A DNA stretch of 64,000 nucleotides from Trichoderma breve (taxonomy: Eukaryota; Ascomycota; Sordariomycetes; Hypocreales; Hypocreaceae). How positions within the stretch are numbered: position 1 is the stretch's first letter; every line of letters starts with the position of its first letter. The DNA is taken from positions 434,001-498,000 of the forward strand of contig NC_079233.1 in the NCBI RefSeq assembly GCF_028502605.1. The letters run 5' to 3'. Under the pieces are notes generated by a model. That model did not search any database and was not told where the DNA came from. It was given only the letters and a program-made list of their open reading frames with translations. Below, in pieces: positions 21,202 to 32,060 of this stretch. Made by a program: the position numbers and the translations under genes.

Positions 21202-23091
21202 ATGTACGAAGACTCGGAGCTTCTGCTTCGATACGCAGAAGAAACCGACGACGATAGCTACGACTCGGCCGTCGAATACGAATTCTACAATGGCACGGAT
21301 CCTTGGGACGAGAATCCCTACGAGGGACGCGTTTTCCACGGATTTGCTCAGCTGCCTCCAGAGCTGCGCCTCAAGATCTGGGAGCTGGGCCTGATAGAGG
21401 CAGCGCAGCCTCGCGTTCTTCAGTTCGAAGTTCGTGCTATCTCTCGAAAGATGCCCGGCGTTTTTACAGAAAACGAGTATGGCGACCAAATCCAGCGTCT
21501 GTTTCGGGATTGGCACATTCGGCCCGGCAAAGATCTGGCCCGCGTAACCAAGCGGACGCGCATCCTCATGGCCGTCAACCGAGAGGCTCGAGAGGTCGCT
21601 CGCAAGATTCTGCCTCACACTCTCAAGGTTCAGAATCCTGCGAGAAATGGCTATGGAATGGTGTCCTTCAACCGGGATCGAGATGTTGTGCAAATCGACG
21701 GATACGAAAAAGGGCACATCAGTCCATTTGCTCCTGATAAGAGATTGGAAGACAGCGCATATCATTTCGACGGCTTCGCGGAAAATGTGGTGCAGCTTGC
21801 AATTGACGAACACGCCTTTAACGACAATGACACGGATATCGACACCGCTCCTTACTTCATCCACGCCATGGAGCCATTCTATAATCTCAAGCGGCTATTT
21901 CTTCTCGCCCAAATTGTCCTCCCGTTGGCCCCCTACGTGCAGCGCTGGTGTGGCTCGGATTTCGTTTATACACATACTACCGCTATAAAAGACAGAGGCA
22001 ATGACTATTTTTGGACAAAACGATGTTGGCCGAATGCGGACGACTACGACGACTTTGTTCGTAACAATGTCCCAACCCCAATGATAAGAGATATATCCCA
22101 TCCATTACCTTTTACTCGGAGTATCTCAGTCCTCCCAATGCTCGCATTCGATGATTCAGAGGGCTTAAAAGCTCTGGATAAAGCGAGGGTAAGGTGGCGG
22201 GAGAGCTATGAACGCGGCGTTCCCATCTGGGAAGTCTCTGATTCTTCATCCGACTCCGATGCCAGTTCCCAATCTGAGCCTGACGAATACGAAAGCGAGG
22301 GAATCGATGACTCCGAAATCATTGACAATGATAGCGAAGACAATAGTAATGAGGATGACATGTCTGGAGATGAAGTTTATGACGATGATGACGACGTTAC
22401 CCTAGATGGCAACGAGGTGGGAGAAATCGTTCCCGTCTTTTCCAGCCCAGAGCCAGAGCCAGAGCCAGAGCCGACTGGCCTCGGAAGCTCTACCCCGGAT
22501 GCGCAGAACTCTCGGAAACGGCGAATTGTAGCTGATTCGGATGATGAGGATCCATCTGAAGGACCAGGAGCGAAGCGAGCTCGCACTAGCCGCCCAGCGC
22601 GAGTCGTCACGTCAGACACGGAGGATGAAGGAGTGAGCGAGCCCAACGGCACTAGGAGAAGTCGCAAGCGTGTGGCGATTGTTGACAGCGATGAAGAAGA
22701 AGATGACGACGATGGTAATGACGTCGAAGTCAATGGAATGGGCGAGGATGGGTCCAGCAGCAAGAAAGACGGAAAGGGGGCTTCAAATGGAGTAAAGAGC
22801 AATCATAGAGGCCAAGAGGATGATGAAGATGATGATGAAGAAGACGAAGAGGAAGAAGACGAAGAGGAAGTCACAGATGTAAGGCAGTTGAGTTTAGCCA
22901 CTCGGCTTGATCTCATGCCACAAAGGCATCCCTCGTCACGCAAGAGAAAGGCAGAGGACGACATGAGTACAGATCCGGAAGAGTACTCTGAGGATGATGA
23001 TGACGATGATGACGATGACGAGGACGAGAGATCCGAAGACGATCTTATCGATGGTATTGCGGAGGAGTCTGACGAGTCCGATTATGAATGA
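21202..23091 (+). CDS. 2EXR-domain protein with long acidic C-terminal region
   Basis: A single exon encodes 629 residues from the first ATG that precedes the domain. The N-terminal part carries the 2EXR signature FHGFAQLPPELRLKIWELGL (residues about 49-68) followed by PRVLQFEVR and a conserved region to about residue 300. From about residue 380 the protein is dominated by Asp, Glu and Ser runs broken by basic clusters (SRKRRIVADSD, GAKRAR, SRKRKAE) that look like nuclear localisation signals. 2EXR proteins are abundant in filamentous ascomycetes and have no agreed function. The acidic tail recalls histone chaperones or chromatin proteins, but that is only compositional. It is convergent with the YdeI-like gene. 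Confidence 0.88.
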   Translation: MYEDSELLLRYAEETDDDSYDSAVEYEFYNGTDPWDENPYEGRVFHGFAQLPPELRLKIWELGLIEAAQPRVLQFEVRAISRKMPGVFTENEYGDQIQRLFRDWHIRPGKDLARVTKRTRILMAVNREAREVARKILPHTLKVQNPARNGYGMVSFNRDRDVVQIDGYEKGHISPFAPDKRLEDSAYHFDGFAENVVQLAIDEHAFNDNDTDIDTAPYFIHAMEPFYNLKRLFLLAQIVLPLAPYVQRWCGSDFVYTHTTAIKDRGNDYFWTKRCWPNADDYDDFVRNNVPTPMIRDISHPLPFTRSISVLPMLAFDDSEGLKALDKARVRWRESYERGVPIWEVSDSSSDSDASSQSEPDEYESEGIDDSEIIDNDSEDNSNEDDMSGDEVYDDDDDVTLDGNEVGEIVPVFSSPEPEPEPEPTGLGSSTPDAQNSRKRRIVADSDDEDPSEGPGAKRARTSRPARVVTSDTEDEGVSEPNGTRRSRKRVAIVDSDEEEDDDDGNDVEVNGMGEDGSSSKKDGKGASNGVKSNHRGQEDDEDDDEEDEEEEDEEEVTDVRQLSLATRLDLMPQRHPSSRKRKAEDDMSTDPEEYSEDDDDDDDDDEDERSEDDLIDGIAEESDESDYE

Positions 23092-23275
23092 TTTTGGCGC
23101 AAGGATAGTTTTGGCGTAAATGGGAGTTTTTACAGGATTTGGACTATATTGGCGGATTATTTGGATTGCGTTTACGATGCTAGGACATCCTCTATAGATG
23201 ATTATAATGACCAACCCCTCCGATAATACATACCATCATCTTGGTATATCATGATACTTGGTTCTGCAATGTGCC

Positions 23276-24073
23276 TTACAATGTCTTTCCCTCGGCCAAG
23301 AGATCAACAAACTCTCGGATCCTCCGTTCCCTCGTCTCACTCTTCTTGGCCGTATGAATGTGCCACAGGAACGAATATCTTTGCGACTTGCTCAGCCCCT
23401 GGAACATCACCTTTGCCGCTTCGTTCTCTGCCAACGCATCTTCCAAATCCTCAGGAACCTCCATAGTCGCTGGCCCCGCGTAAGCCTTATCCCAGCGCCC
23501 ATCCCCCTTTGCAGCATCTACAGCAGCGATACCTGCGGGCTTCATGCGGCCCTCAGCCGTCAACATCTCGACGCGCTCGACGTTGCGGGCAGACCATAAG
23601 CTTCGGGGCCGGCGAGGTGTGAAGCGCTGCAGGAAGAAGTGCTCGTCGAGGCGTTTGCGCTGACCGTCGATCCAGCCGTGGCAGAGAGAAGTGTCGACGG
23701 CATCGAGGTAGCTGATGGAGGGGACTTTTGCGATGATTGATTTCTTGCTGAAGCGTAGCCAGATGCCGGAGGGTGTTGAGGTGCCGGAATCGAGGAGCCA
23801 GGCGTCGAAATGGGAGGCGGATGGGAAACTGAGGGTTTGTGTGGTTGATGATGATGTTGATGAAGTTGGGCTTGGTTTGGGCTTTGATTTGATGGGGACG
23901 GTACTTGATGATACCGATGACTCGGTGATCTTCGACTTGGACTTGGATTTGGACTTGGTCTTGGACTTGGTAATAAGGGAGTTGCTGGATGAAGCCGTAG
24001 ATATAGCTGGTGATGATGCAGCTTCGGCGGCAGCTTTAGCTACGGTTGCTCTAGTTACCCTTCGGGTTGACAT
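23276..24073 (-). CDS. YdeI/OmdA-family protein with basic low-complexity N-terminus
   Basis: A single exon encodes 265 residues from the ATG at 24073; an in-frame ATG at 24109 would add 12. Residues 1-80 are Ser/Thr/Lys-rich, with alternating Lys-Ser pairs (KSKTKSKSKSKSK) that could guide the protein to the nucleus or bind nucleic acid. From about 85 on, the motifs FDAWLLDSG, GIWLRFSKK, CHGWIDGQRKRLD, QRFTPRRPRSLWSARN and AEGRMKPAG are those of the YdeI/OmdA (bacteriocin-protection) family, known mainly from bacteria and scattered in fungi. Biochemical activity is unknown to me. The 3' end faces the 2EXR gene with a 184-bp gap. Confidence 0.88.
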   Translation of the reverse strand: MSTRRVTRATVAKAAAEAASSPAISTASSSNSLITKSKTKSKSKSKSKITESSVSSSTVPIKSKPKPSPTSSTSSSTTQTLSFPSASHFDAWLLDSGTSTPSGIWLRFSKKSIIAKVPSISYLDAVDTSLCHGWIDGQRKRLDEHFFLQRFTPRRPRSLWSARNVERVEMLTAEGRMKPAGIAAVDAAKGDGRWDKAYAGPATMEVPEDLEDALAENEAAKVMFQGLSKSQRYSFLWHIHTAKKSETRERRIREFVDLLAEGKTL

Positions 24074-24759
24074 TTTGCTAAAATCACCTATATAGTTACT
24101 GGTTAGCAAATATCATAATCCATTCATGGATGTGAATTGGGAATGAGAAGCCAACCAGGAATACTGTACGGATCGCCGTGAATATGGCTGCGACCCATCA
24201 GCACAACCGCGCACGGCACGGTTATCACTCCAATGAAACGCTCTGAGTGGTACCGTATAAGAGTCGCAAAGTGTTAATGAAATGGTATATGATGAGGTAG
24301 AAGAAAATTCAAGAAAATTATGGATTATCTGATGCGCTTCAGTCTTTTCATCGAGTTCCATGAACAGTTTATCGTGACGCTCTGAAGATGATCCATGCAG
24401 CGGAAATGATGATTGACGGCTGATAGCGCCTCCTGTTAGCCTAGAGGGGCGCCAAGACGCGCTGTGACTTTCAAACCCAGCTGCACCTACAGGCTCCAGC
24501 TTGTCATTACAGCGCCCTTGCAGCGCTGCAACCTCGAGACGGCCAGATGCACCAATTCAATCTATGCAACGTCAATTCATCTTTAATCTTTTCATCATCA
24601 CATCTCGAAATATCAAAGTCGACAACGCTTGCTAGACTCTAACAGCACCAAGGCTGCGAACAGAAATATTACTGCTGATACAACCCAGACCCCGCCTCTA
24701 TAGAAGACGCCGATTATATTCGCCAGCTCGAGATCAAATATCCAGTTCAACCGAATCAA
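24074..24759. other. intergenic, no gene seen
   Basis: Holds the promoter of the YdeI-like gene and the 3' flank of the second Zn2Cys6 gene. ORFs are short and unsupported. Confidence 0.5.
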
Positions 24760-27191
24760 TCACTCCTTAAACATCTCCAACAGCTTCTGAACCGGCCAGG
24801 CTCGCGCATCTCGATACTTTTCAACTACGACCCGCAGCGCTTGACGTTCATATCGGTCCGTGAAAAAGTCGCCATACAGCTGAATACCAATGGCAGCATT
24901 CAACAGCGCTGGAGGCGAGGCGGGATGGCAGAGAGCGATACCGCAGAGCTCCAGCAACAGCAGACGAACATCGTTCTCGGCCCTTCTCCAGCTCGCCCGC
25001 GATGCTGATGGCGCTCTAAGGAAGCAAACATTAATATCAGCGATATAAAAAGAACGGAAATACATGCGACAAAGGGACATACTTGAGAAAGGGATTCTCG
25101 GCAACCAGCACCGACTTTGCCATGATGCTCTGCTGGATACTGGTAACCTCAAGATTGGATCCGTACCAGATGGTAGGAAAAATCTCCCCTTTGGCCTTAT
25201 CTGCCGTCCTCTTGAAGATGGGGCGGAAGTTGGCCAGAATTTCGTACTCGAGGTAGTTTTGCTGGTCCATGAGTCTCACTAAAAAAAAAAAGGTCCTGGT
25301 TAGTCCTCTCGCAGACATACACCGAAACTCAACAAACCATCCGACTTACTCCATTCGCGTTCAGATCCATCTTCCCAACGCCACTTGGCCACTTGGACAG
25401 TATGCATCACCGTCTTGTTCGCCTTGGAAGCGCTGTGCCATAAATCAGACGAAGGGAACAGCTGCGGTGGCTGTTTTCGAGTGAAGGAATGGTAAATTTC
25501 CTGTCGAAGGGCCATCCAGTACGCGGCTTGGATAAGACTTCTTCGGCCAAATAATGCTTGCGACGCGGAACTTCTTAATACAGCATTGATGATGGGAAGG
25601 AAATTGACCTGCTTTCCGGTTTGGAAATGGGCGTCATTGCCTTGGCCATTGCTACTGTCATTTGCTGAGGCATCCTCTTCCTCCTCGTCGATTTCCTCCA
25701 ACTGGCGGAGGATGACAGCTGTTGCAATGATGCTATCTCGATAGTCATCGTCGTCAATATCGTGAAAGTGCCGGAGAGCGGGGATGCACTTGAGCATGTA
25801 CTCAACCGCATCATGCTCGCTAAGCTTGGGAATAATCTGTCCGTGATAGAGAATACCGGCGGGGGTCCGATACTGGGGAAGACGGCTGAGATGGCGGGCG
25901 GCAACTGCGAATATCGCGTTGAGGAGGTGTGGATGGTGGTGAGCAAGTCGAGGAACGGCAAGCTGAAAATGGCGGTCTTCGTCACACAAGTCAAACTATC
26001 CATGGGAGTCAACACAAGGTCGTCATGCCGTCAACTCAGATTCAAGAACCTACCCAATGCGCAATCTCTTCGACAAAATACCGAAAAAGACAAGCCTCCC
26101 GGGTGTCTTCTAGGGGAAACCGTCTTCGAAAGGTCTCATCTTCTTGTGATGATATCACGCTTGGCACATGACGGTCATACAATAAAGCATATGAGGCAGA
26201 GCCATCGTCAGTGGGGTATGTTGTTGTAGAGTGCCCCGCGGAAGAATAATGATCAACGTCCCCTTGTCCACGAGGCCGGACTTGGGGGCCGAGGGATGTG
26301 CTCCTATACTGAGTAGGTGGCCGGTCGTCGTATGGATCAAGGGTCCGAAACGGCGCGGCATCAGGGGTCTTATCTTCAGATTGCTGGCTCAGGTGAGGCG
26401 AGTGATTTGAAGGCGAGTCAACTGAGGGGCCACCGCTTGAGATAACATGATATGGGGACTGATTGGTCGCGCCGGGAGTAGCCGCAGTCCACGATTCGGA
26501 TTCCCTATGCGGATCAGGACTCTCTTGACTTACCGCGGGGCCACCTCCCTGGGAATGGAAGCGAACTATGTTTCCACTTACAGTCAGCGACCAGATCATC
26601 AAGTGTTACTCGACACCAGTTTGACAAGGCAGCGAGATGGCCAAGACTTGGCCTCAAGGGGAGAAGGCCATTGTGGTCTCAGTCTACATACAGTGCTTCA
26701 CCTCGCTATTGACCCATTTCTGCTCCTTGGAAAAACTGGCGGCGGACCCATGGCGGAAGACGGTCTTCTTAGTTGGACGTGTGCATGGCAAGAGTTTCAA
26801 CTGACACCGACGACACTTGGGGCGCTCCTCGTCACCTACGATGGGTTGCCAATGGCAGCATCACGTCAGCAATACCGCTCTAAAAGTTCCATGGAGTACG
26901 GCATATCGAGTGCCCATGTACGAGATGTCTACTGCTCCTTCAGTCCGAGAGAAGCGGAATGTCCTCTTCGTACATGTACATGTAAGAAGCGCAGATGGAT
27001 CTCATGCAAAGATGTCATAGCCCAACGGCCAAGGCCGGAGAAAAACGAACAGAAGGATCAATCTCACATTTGACGTGCTTCTCTATCGGTAACGCTCGAG
27101 TCAGCTATAAAAATACGAATAAAGGGGGCATGTTGAGGTGAGTTGAGAGCGGACCTTTGCACTGGACGCACGGGTGCTTGACCGCAGGCAT
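24760..27191 (-). CDS. Zn2Cys6 transcription factor (Fungal_trans_2 type), seven exons
   Basis: Predicted exons 27191-27155, 27082-27068, 26835-26692, 26565-26054, 25995-25350, 25278-25083 and 25015-24760 join in frame to 601 residues. The zinc cluster is split over three exons: exon 1 ends CVQCK, a 15-nt exon encodes most of EKHVKC, and exon 3 continues DEERPKCRRCQLKLLPC. The cysteines (C8, C11, C18, C25, C28, C35) have the canonical 2-6-6-2-6 spacing, which supports this model. The second intron is 232 nt, long for this window. Downstream, HWFDLCDEDRHFQLAVPRLA and LLNAIFAVAARHLSR are typical of the large regulator family with a helical acidic-domain partner region. The exon 3/4 junction (126-nt intron) is the least certain. 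It shares a 726-bp gap with the divergent GFA-type gene. Confidence 0.82.
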
Positions 27192-27917
27192 CAAGTTCCA
27201 GAAGCCCAGCTGGTCGCCACACGGGAAATCGTCCGGTATAGCTGTGGCCTGATGGGATAACCTGAACAGCTGACGTTATGCCGATATGCGACGAGGAAAG
27301 ACGCGAGCTGGAGAACAAGATGGAGAGAAGCAAAGCGAGATCCGGCGAGGGCATCCAGATTCGGCCAAAAATCGGTCTTGGGCGTGACCATTTCTTTTAG
27401 TAATCGCCGGCGATGATTTCCTTAGAGGAGAGGCCAAGCTGCGGAGAAGATCTAAGCCTAAACGGGGCAATTGGACAAACGGCCGTTGTGCGATCGGTCA
27501 CGAATCAGGATGTGGATATAAATTGGAGATGCGGCCCTGTTACTTTCCGATCGCTGTTGAAAAGTGTTGGGCATTGAGGACTGTCCAAATATCACCTCCC
27601 AAGAAGGAGGTTGTTTATGGCTTCAACTTAACGAGAGATGAGTTGAACGTTTCTGGCCATCAAAATGGACAAAACATCTGTCTTTGGTGGGGTAACATGA
27701 ATATGTGTTACCGGAGCAGTTGATTCCTGAGCATTGTGGCCAGGCAGCTGAATTCAATAACGCTGCAACTAGAGAAGCTGAGCCGAACTCGTGAATTGAC
27801 TCACAACCCCAATAATCCTTTGCTTTTACTACCCAAGAGACAACCCATGGTGTATCCGACCAACTTCTTTCAGTATCTGAAACACACAGACACTATCCAA
27901 ATCAACTGACAATCATC
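27192..27917. other. bidirectional promoter region
   Basis: A 726-bp gap between divergent starts of the Zn2Cys6 gene and the GFA-type gene. No supported ORF. CCAAT-like motifs occur (for example near 27893), but no specific site can be assigned. Confidence 0.45.
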
Positions 27918-28574
27918 ATGAGCCATCAATCTCCGGATCAAGACTCTGCTGAGTCTCAACGGCTACCCTACACCGGCTCATGCCACTGCGGGGCCATTCG
28001 CTACATCGTCTTTCTGACTCTCCCTCCCGCGACGCTTCTCAACTCAGAACCGCCGCCATCTCGAGGGGTACAGCGCATTTACAGGTGCAATTGCACCATT
28101 TGCCATAAATCGGGATTCCTCCATGTCCGTCCTGCATCTGCTTTCGATGACTTCTTACTTCTATCGCCTCTAGATCCTCTCGAGAGTCTAGGCGACTATG
28201 TGTGCAATAATGAGACGTTACACTTCCTCTACTGCAAAACGTGTGCGGTGAGATGTTTCATCTTTTACGGCGAAGGCGAAGTTGTCGATGTTAGTCTGCC
28301 CGAGGCAGTTGCGTTAGCTGGTGCTGAATCTGGCTCCGAGGAGGATGGCGTCTCTGTCAAGGCCTGGAGACCTAAGAAGGTCGAACTCAATGCTAGTATT
28401 CCTCACCAAGGCTCATATCTTAGTGTTAATGGACACACGATTGATGCGGGTCAGAAAAACGTTGATCTGAGAGAGTGGGTGGAAACAAAGGCCGTCATGT
28501 ATCTCGATTTTCTTCCAAGCGATCGGAGGCTGCCTCCACGTTGCGAGATGCCGCATATTGGTGGTTCATACTAA
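27918..28574 (+). CDS. GFA/CENP-V domain zinc protein
   Basis: A single exon encodes 218 residues. Zinc-ligand motifs of the GFA fold appear in order: SCHCG (C22, C24), YRCNCTICHKSG (C57, C59, C62) and YCKTCAVRCF (C106, C109). The family is named for bacterial glutathione-dependent formaldehyde-activating enzyme and CENP-V; fungal members are numerous and mostly uncharacterised, so formaldehyde or glutathione chemistry should not be assumed. This protein has an acidic insert near 150 and a longer C-terminal part than the minimal domain. It has no signal peptide and is probably cytosolic. Divergent from the second Zn2Cys6 regulator, a possible regulatory pair. Confidence 0.9.
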   Translation: MSHQSPDQDSAESQRLPYTGSCHCGAIRYIVFLTLPPATLLNSEPPPSRGVQRIYRCNCTICHKSGFLHVRPASAFDDFLLLSPLDPLESLGDYVCNNETLHFLYCKTCAVRCFIFYGEGEVVDVSLPEAVALAGAESGSEEDGVSVKAWRPKKVELNASIPHQGSYLSVNGHTIDAGQKNVDLREWVETKAVMYLDFLPSDRRLPPRCEMPHIGGSY

Positions 28575-28856
28575 TGATCTGAGCTGACATGTTGTATTTT
28601 CGAACCGACGTTGACTCAGGTTCTTATATTAACACAGTACTCTTTTGTCGTGATATATCGAGCTGGCATAAGCACTCACATCCATACCACGATCACACAA
28701 TGTCACTTGCACGCAACTTTACTAAAGACAGTTCATTAGATATCATCAATTCGTGCTCATGCTTCAAAATCAGACGCCATCTACAAATCATCCAACTCCA
28801 TGCTTAACTCAGCATCCCAAATATAATCCCAAAGTGCTTGTGAGTTTACGCACTTC

Positions 28857-29393
28857 TCAAAGAGCCTTTATCAGGACGGAAAAATACAAATCGTCTCTCA
28901 ACGCCTTGCCGCCAACTAGGTGAGCATAAGGAAACGGCTTCGTCTTCTCCGTCAGAGTATATCCTCGGCGAATATAATACTGAATCAGCTCCTCGCGAGT
29001 CCAAATGACGGTCATCTCCATCTCCGTTAGACCCCACGTCTGCTTGGCATATTCTTCCGCCGCAGTGAGAACAGTGCGTCCGATTCCTCCGGCTTGGCGG
29101 AGCGGATTTACGGCAAAAAGGCCAAAGTATCCCACGGTGTCGCTCTGCTTCAGAACCTCGCAGCATGCCAAGATGTCGCCGGCTTCGTCCTGAGCAACAA
29201 GTACCGCTCCAAAAGGCTCATTGATCTTTGCAAGAAGCCCCTCTTCATCGATTCGTTGATCATCGACGAGTTCTGCTTCGGTTGTCCATCCTGCACGGCT
29301 GGATTCACCGCGATATGCGGAACGCACGAGTGCGAGAACGGGTGCGAGGTCGGCCGGCGTGGCTTTGCGGATAGAGAGTGAAATTGGTGCCAT
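28857..29393 (-). CDS. GNAT-family N-acetyltransferase
   Basis: A single exon encodes 178 residues from the ATG at 29393, where the domain begins (ISLSIRKATPADLAPVLALVRSAY); the open frame extends upstream but that part is GT-repeat-rich leader. The acetyl-CoA pyrophosphate-binding motif is present as RQAGGIGR (the R/QxxGxG/A pattern), preceded by the beta strand VGYFGLFAVNP and followed by the C-terminal IQYYIRRGYTLTEK. These features define a GCN5-related acetyltransferase acting on a small molecule or peptide; the acceptor cannot be told. The gene is convergent with the GFA-type gene (283 bp between stops). Confidence 0.92.
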   Translation of the reverse strand: MAPISLSIRKATPADLAPVLALVRSAYRGESSRAGWTTEAELVDDQRIDEEGLLAKINEPFGAVLVAQDEAGDILACCEVLKQSDTVGYFGLFAVNPLRQAGGIGRTVLTAAEEYAKQTWGLTEMEMTVIWTREELIQYYIRRGYTLTEKTKPFPYAHLVGGKALRDDLYFSVLIKAL

Positions 29394-30046
29394 TTCAGAT
29401 GTTATTGAGCGTGTGAGCGTGTGAGTGGTGCGAGAGGTGTGAGCGAGTGAGTGAGATACGAGTACTCGGCAACTAATAGTATAACAGGTGGGTTGAGTAT
29501 GTGGAGCACACGAGACAACAGAATGTGCAAGAAAGTTGTTGCTAATTGTATGAGACTTCTTATTTAATTTGATGCTTGAGACAATCCGGCGGATGGACAT
29601 TCTCATTTATATAAAAGACTCGAAAGAGTTGGAGATAAGAGCCTTGAAATGAGTCTTTGTTGTCGGCTATCTCCAAGCCATCTCTTCCACAATCCCGAGT
29701 CTCCAGCAAACATGTCGCGCTAAGGCGTACGCTTGACATTTTTCTGACATTTTCGACATGGCGAAAACTGACTCACGGGAAAAGCTGACGCCACTAAGCA
29801 ATAATGCCACGGTCTTATTTTACCGGCCCCTGGAACTCTACGTATGCAACGCTACCAAGGCGTTCACTAATGTTTAGTATTTCCTATCGCGGTTTCGGGC
29901 GATTAGAGCAATACTATGACGCTGAATCACATGTACAAGTGGAATAGTATGGAAAAAATGTTTTGATGGTATTCCCCGCAAGTCCGGTTCCCTCCGCCAC
30001 AAAACGCCTCAAAACTGATTAAGTATAATTTAGTCTACCCGATTAC
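29394..30046. other. intergenic, GT/CA-rich leader of the GNAT gene
   Basis: Positions 29410-29455 are a GTGAG/GTGTGAG-rich imperfect repeat (CT/CA-rich on the transcribed strand), probably 5' untranslated region. The rest carries no supported ORF. Confidence 0.5.
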
Positions 30047-32060
30047 CTACTGCTTACTCGGGCGAGGAAAACACATGGAGCCGCCGGTTTCGGTGCTCCC
30101 GGCGTTCTCGAAGGATTCCATGGAATCTCGGCGATCGCGAACAAACTTGGGCCAGGTGTTTGTTAAAACCAGGTACTTTATGCTCTTCTCGGCGTCATCA
30201 AAAACGCCGTGGTCGAAGTCTTCCGGAATATCACCCCAATACTGGACGCAGTCACCTGAAATACTGTCTTTCTCAGAGACTGACTTGGAAGCCTCGCAGG
30301 ATGAAGCGACAGAGCCGGGTTTGTTCCATTCGGGGTAGTTGAAGGGAGTTGCAGGATTGACGGCTTGCTTCTCGCCATACATGGAACGCGCGGGTTCCTC
30401 AAAGATGGATTCAAGTTTCTTCAACTGTACTGATGAGATATTGATGGGAAATGCCGCATCGCTAGCGCTGATGTACTCAGTATAGATCCGAAGCGCGCGG
30501 TTGAATCGCTCTCGCACCAGCTCCCGCTTCGTATCGTCAGACATAATGCCGCTGCGGCTGCGGACCGAAGCGGGAAACGATGACTTCCACTCTCCTACGC
30601 TTGTTAAAAACGCAATGTTCTCGCCGGAAAAATCCCGCAGGGCTGAGAATTGCTGTAGAGGCTCGGGATTCCTCTCCAGTACGTATTCGAGAGCACTCAG
30701 CGTCAGAATCGACTCGACGGAAGACGTTTGGATCGAACTGTTAGTCGACCTCCATCCGGTCTTGATAGAGTCGATGATTGTCGATTTGGACTTGAATGAT
30801 CTGATGGCCTTGCCGAGGCCTGTCTTGTTGTTCTCCCACTGCTCAATTGTGTTTAGCGTCTCTTGGCAGAGGCTTTGATGGCACAAGACTTCCCAGCATG
30901 GGAGGAAGACGGTAAATATTTCCATTAACCATATGGAGAGGGCAATCCTATGACAGTGATGAGCGGTTTAGTTCGACACAGATGGGACTGAGAACATACC
31001 ACTGAGGAGGAATCCACTGGTGATTAATCGCTTCCATCCCGGGGACATAGAGGGCAATGAGCCACATGGGTGCTGCGTGAAGCCTATATATACGCAGATC
31101 CGTCAGTAAGAGGCAACTGGATTCCCTCGATATCAAACTTACCCGGATATCGCACACCAAATGGTTTGAGTGCGCCATCCTTGAGTGTCACGGATATCTC
31201 GTGCACGCCACAACGTGAACGGCGCAACAATCCAGGCCCAGAAGAACAGCCACAAGACAGACGGCCACCTGTCAATGTTTATGTCAGAACCCAAGCGGCC
31301 GACGCTATCAAGCTTTATAGAAGCTCTTAAAGCCGATGCTGTTTGGAGAACTCACCATTCCCATCCTCGGCCCATCTGGACCTTTTGCTCCATTTCGGTG
31401 CCAGAAACCTCGGTGCCTGGGATGCCCCATGAACTATGCCATTTGCGGGAGATGAGAAACATGAAGATTGCCATGAATAGCTGCGTGGGCCATTGTTAGC
31501 TCGTGGTATGTAAAACTTTAAAACTCTCCGAACGAATGAGAATGTGTGAATATGGATGCACTGACCTGGAAGAACATTCCAGAGCCGACTAGAATGACAA
31601 CCTTGATAGTGTGATCGAGTCTTCGAAATCTGCTCAGAATACCACCATTGTTACTGAGCTTGGCCGCAGTCGAAGCGTTGAGCACATCAGCGCGGTCAAC
31701 GTATTGCTTTTGTCGTTGTGCAACGTGGAGAAAGCGGGTGTTTGAGGCGTGAAACAAGCCAATACCCAGAGGCAAGTATGTGCTCATGATCCAATATTGC
31801 GTGTCTCCAGGATATAGCGGCCCCAAGACATATCCCAGTTGCACGGATATCCAATAGAGGTGAAGCAGAGAGATGGCAGACAGCGACAACCCGATTCCTC
31901 TTATCCTCAGCATCGGCATACGGCGCTGGTAGATGAGAAAGCCCATGCCCCAGAGCAACACCAACGTCCATCCTGTAGTCCAGCAAATCCACCATATGCC
32001 GATCCCGTTGAGCCTAGCCGCGGGCTTGGAGTCAGCCGTGAGGCCTAGTTCAGAGCCCAT
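30047..32060 (-). CDS. seven-helix membrane protein fused to an RGS domain (class VI GPCR-like)
   Basis: Five exons, 32060-31566, 31480-31356, 31268-31143, 31083-31000 and 30947-30047, give 576 residues; introns are 52 to about 87 nt. Hydrophobic helices lie in the first 300 residues (for example [85 protein letters not shown]), with the loop [17 protein letters not shown]. An RGS domain follows at about 360-550 ([51 protein letters not shown]). The architecture equals that of fungal GprK/Rgs7-type proteins, in which a receptor-like part is coupled to a GTPase-activating domain for G-alpha. It should act at the plasma membrane to damp G-protein signalling; the ligand is unknown. Confidence 0.9.
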
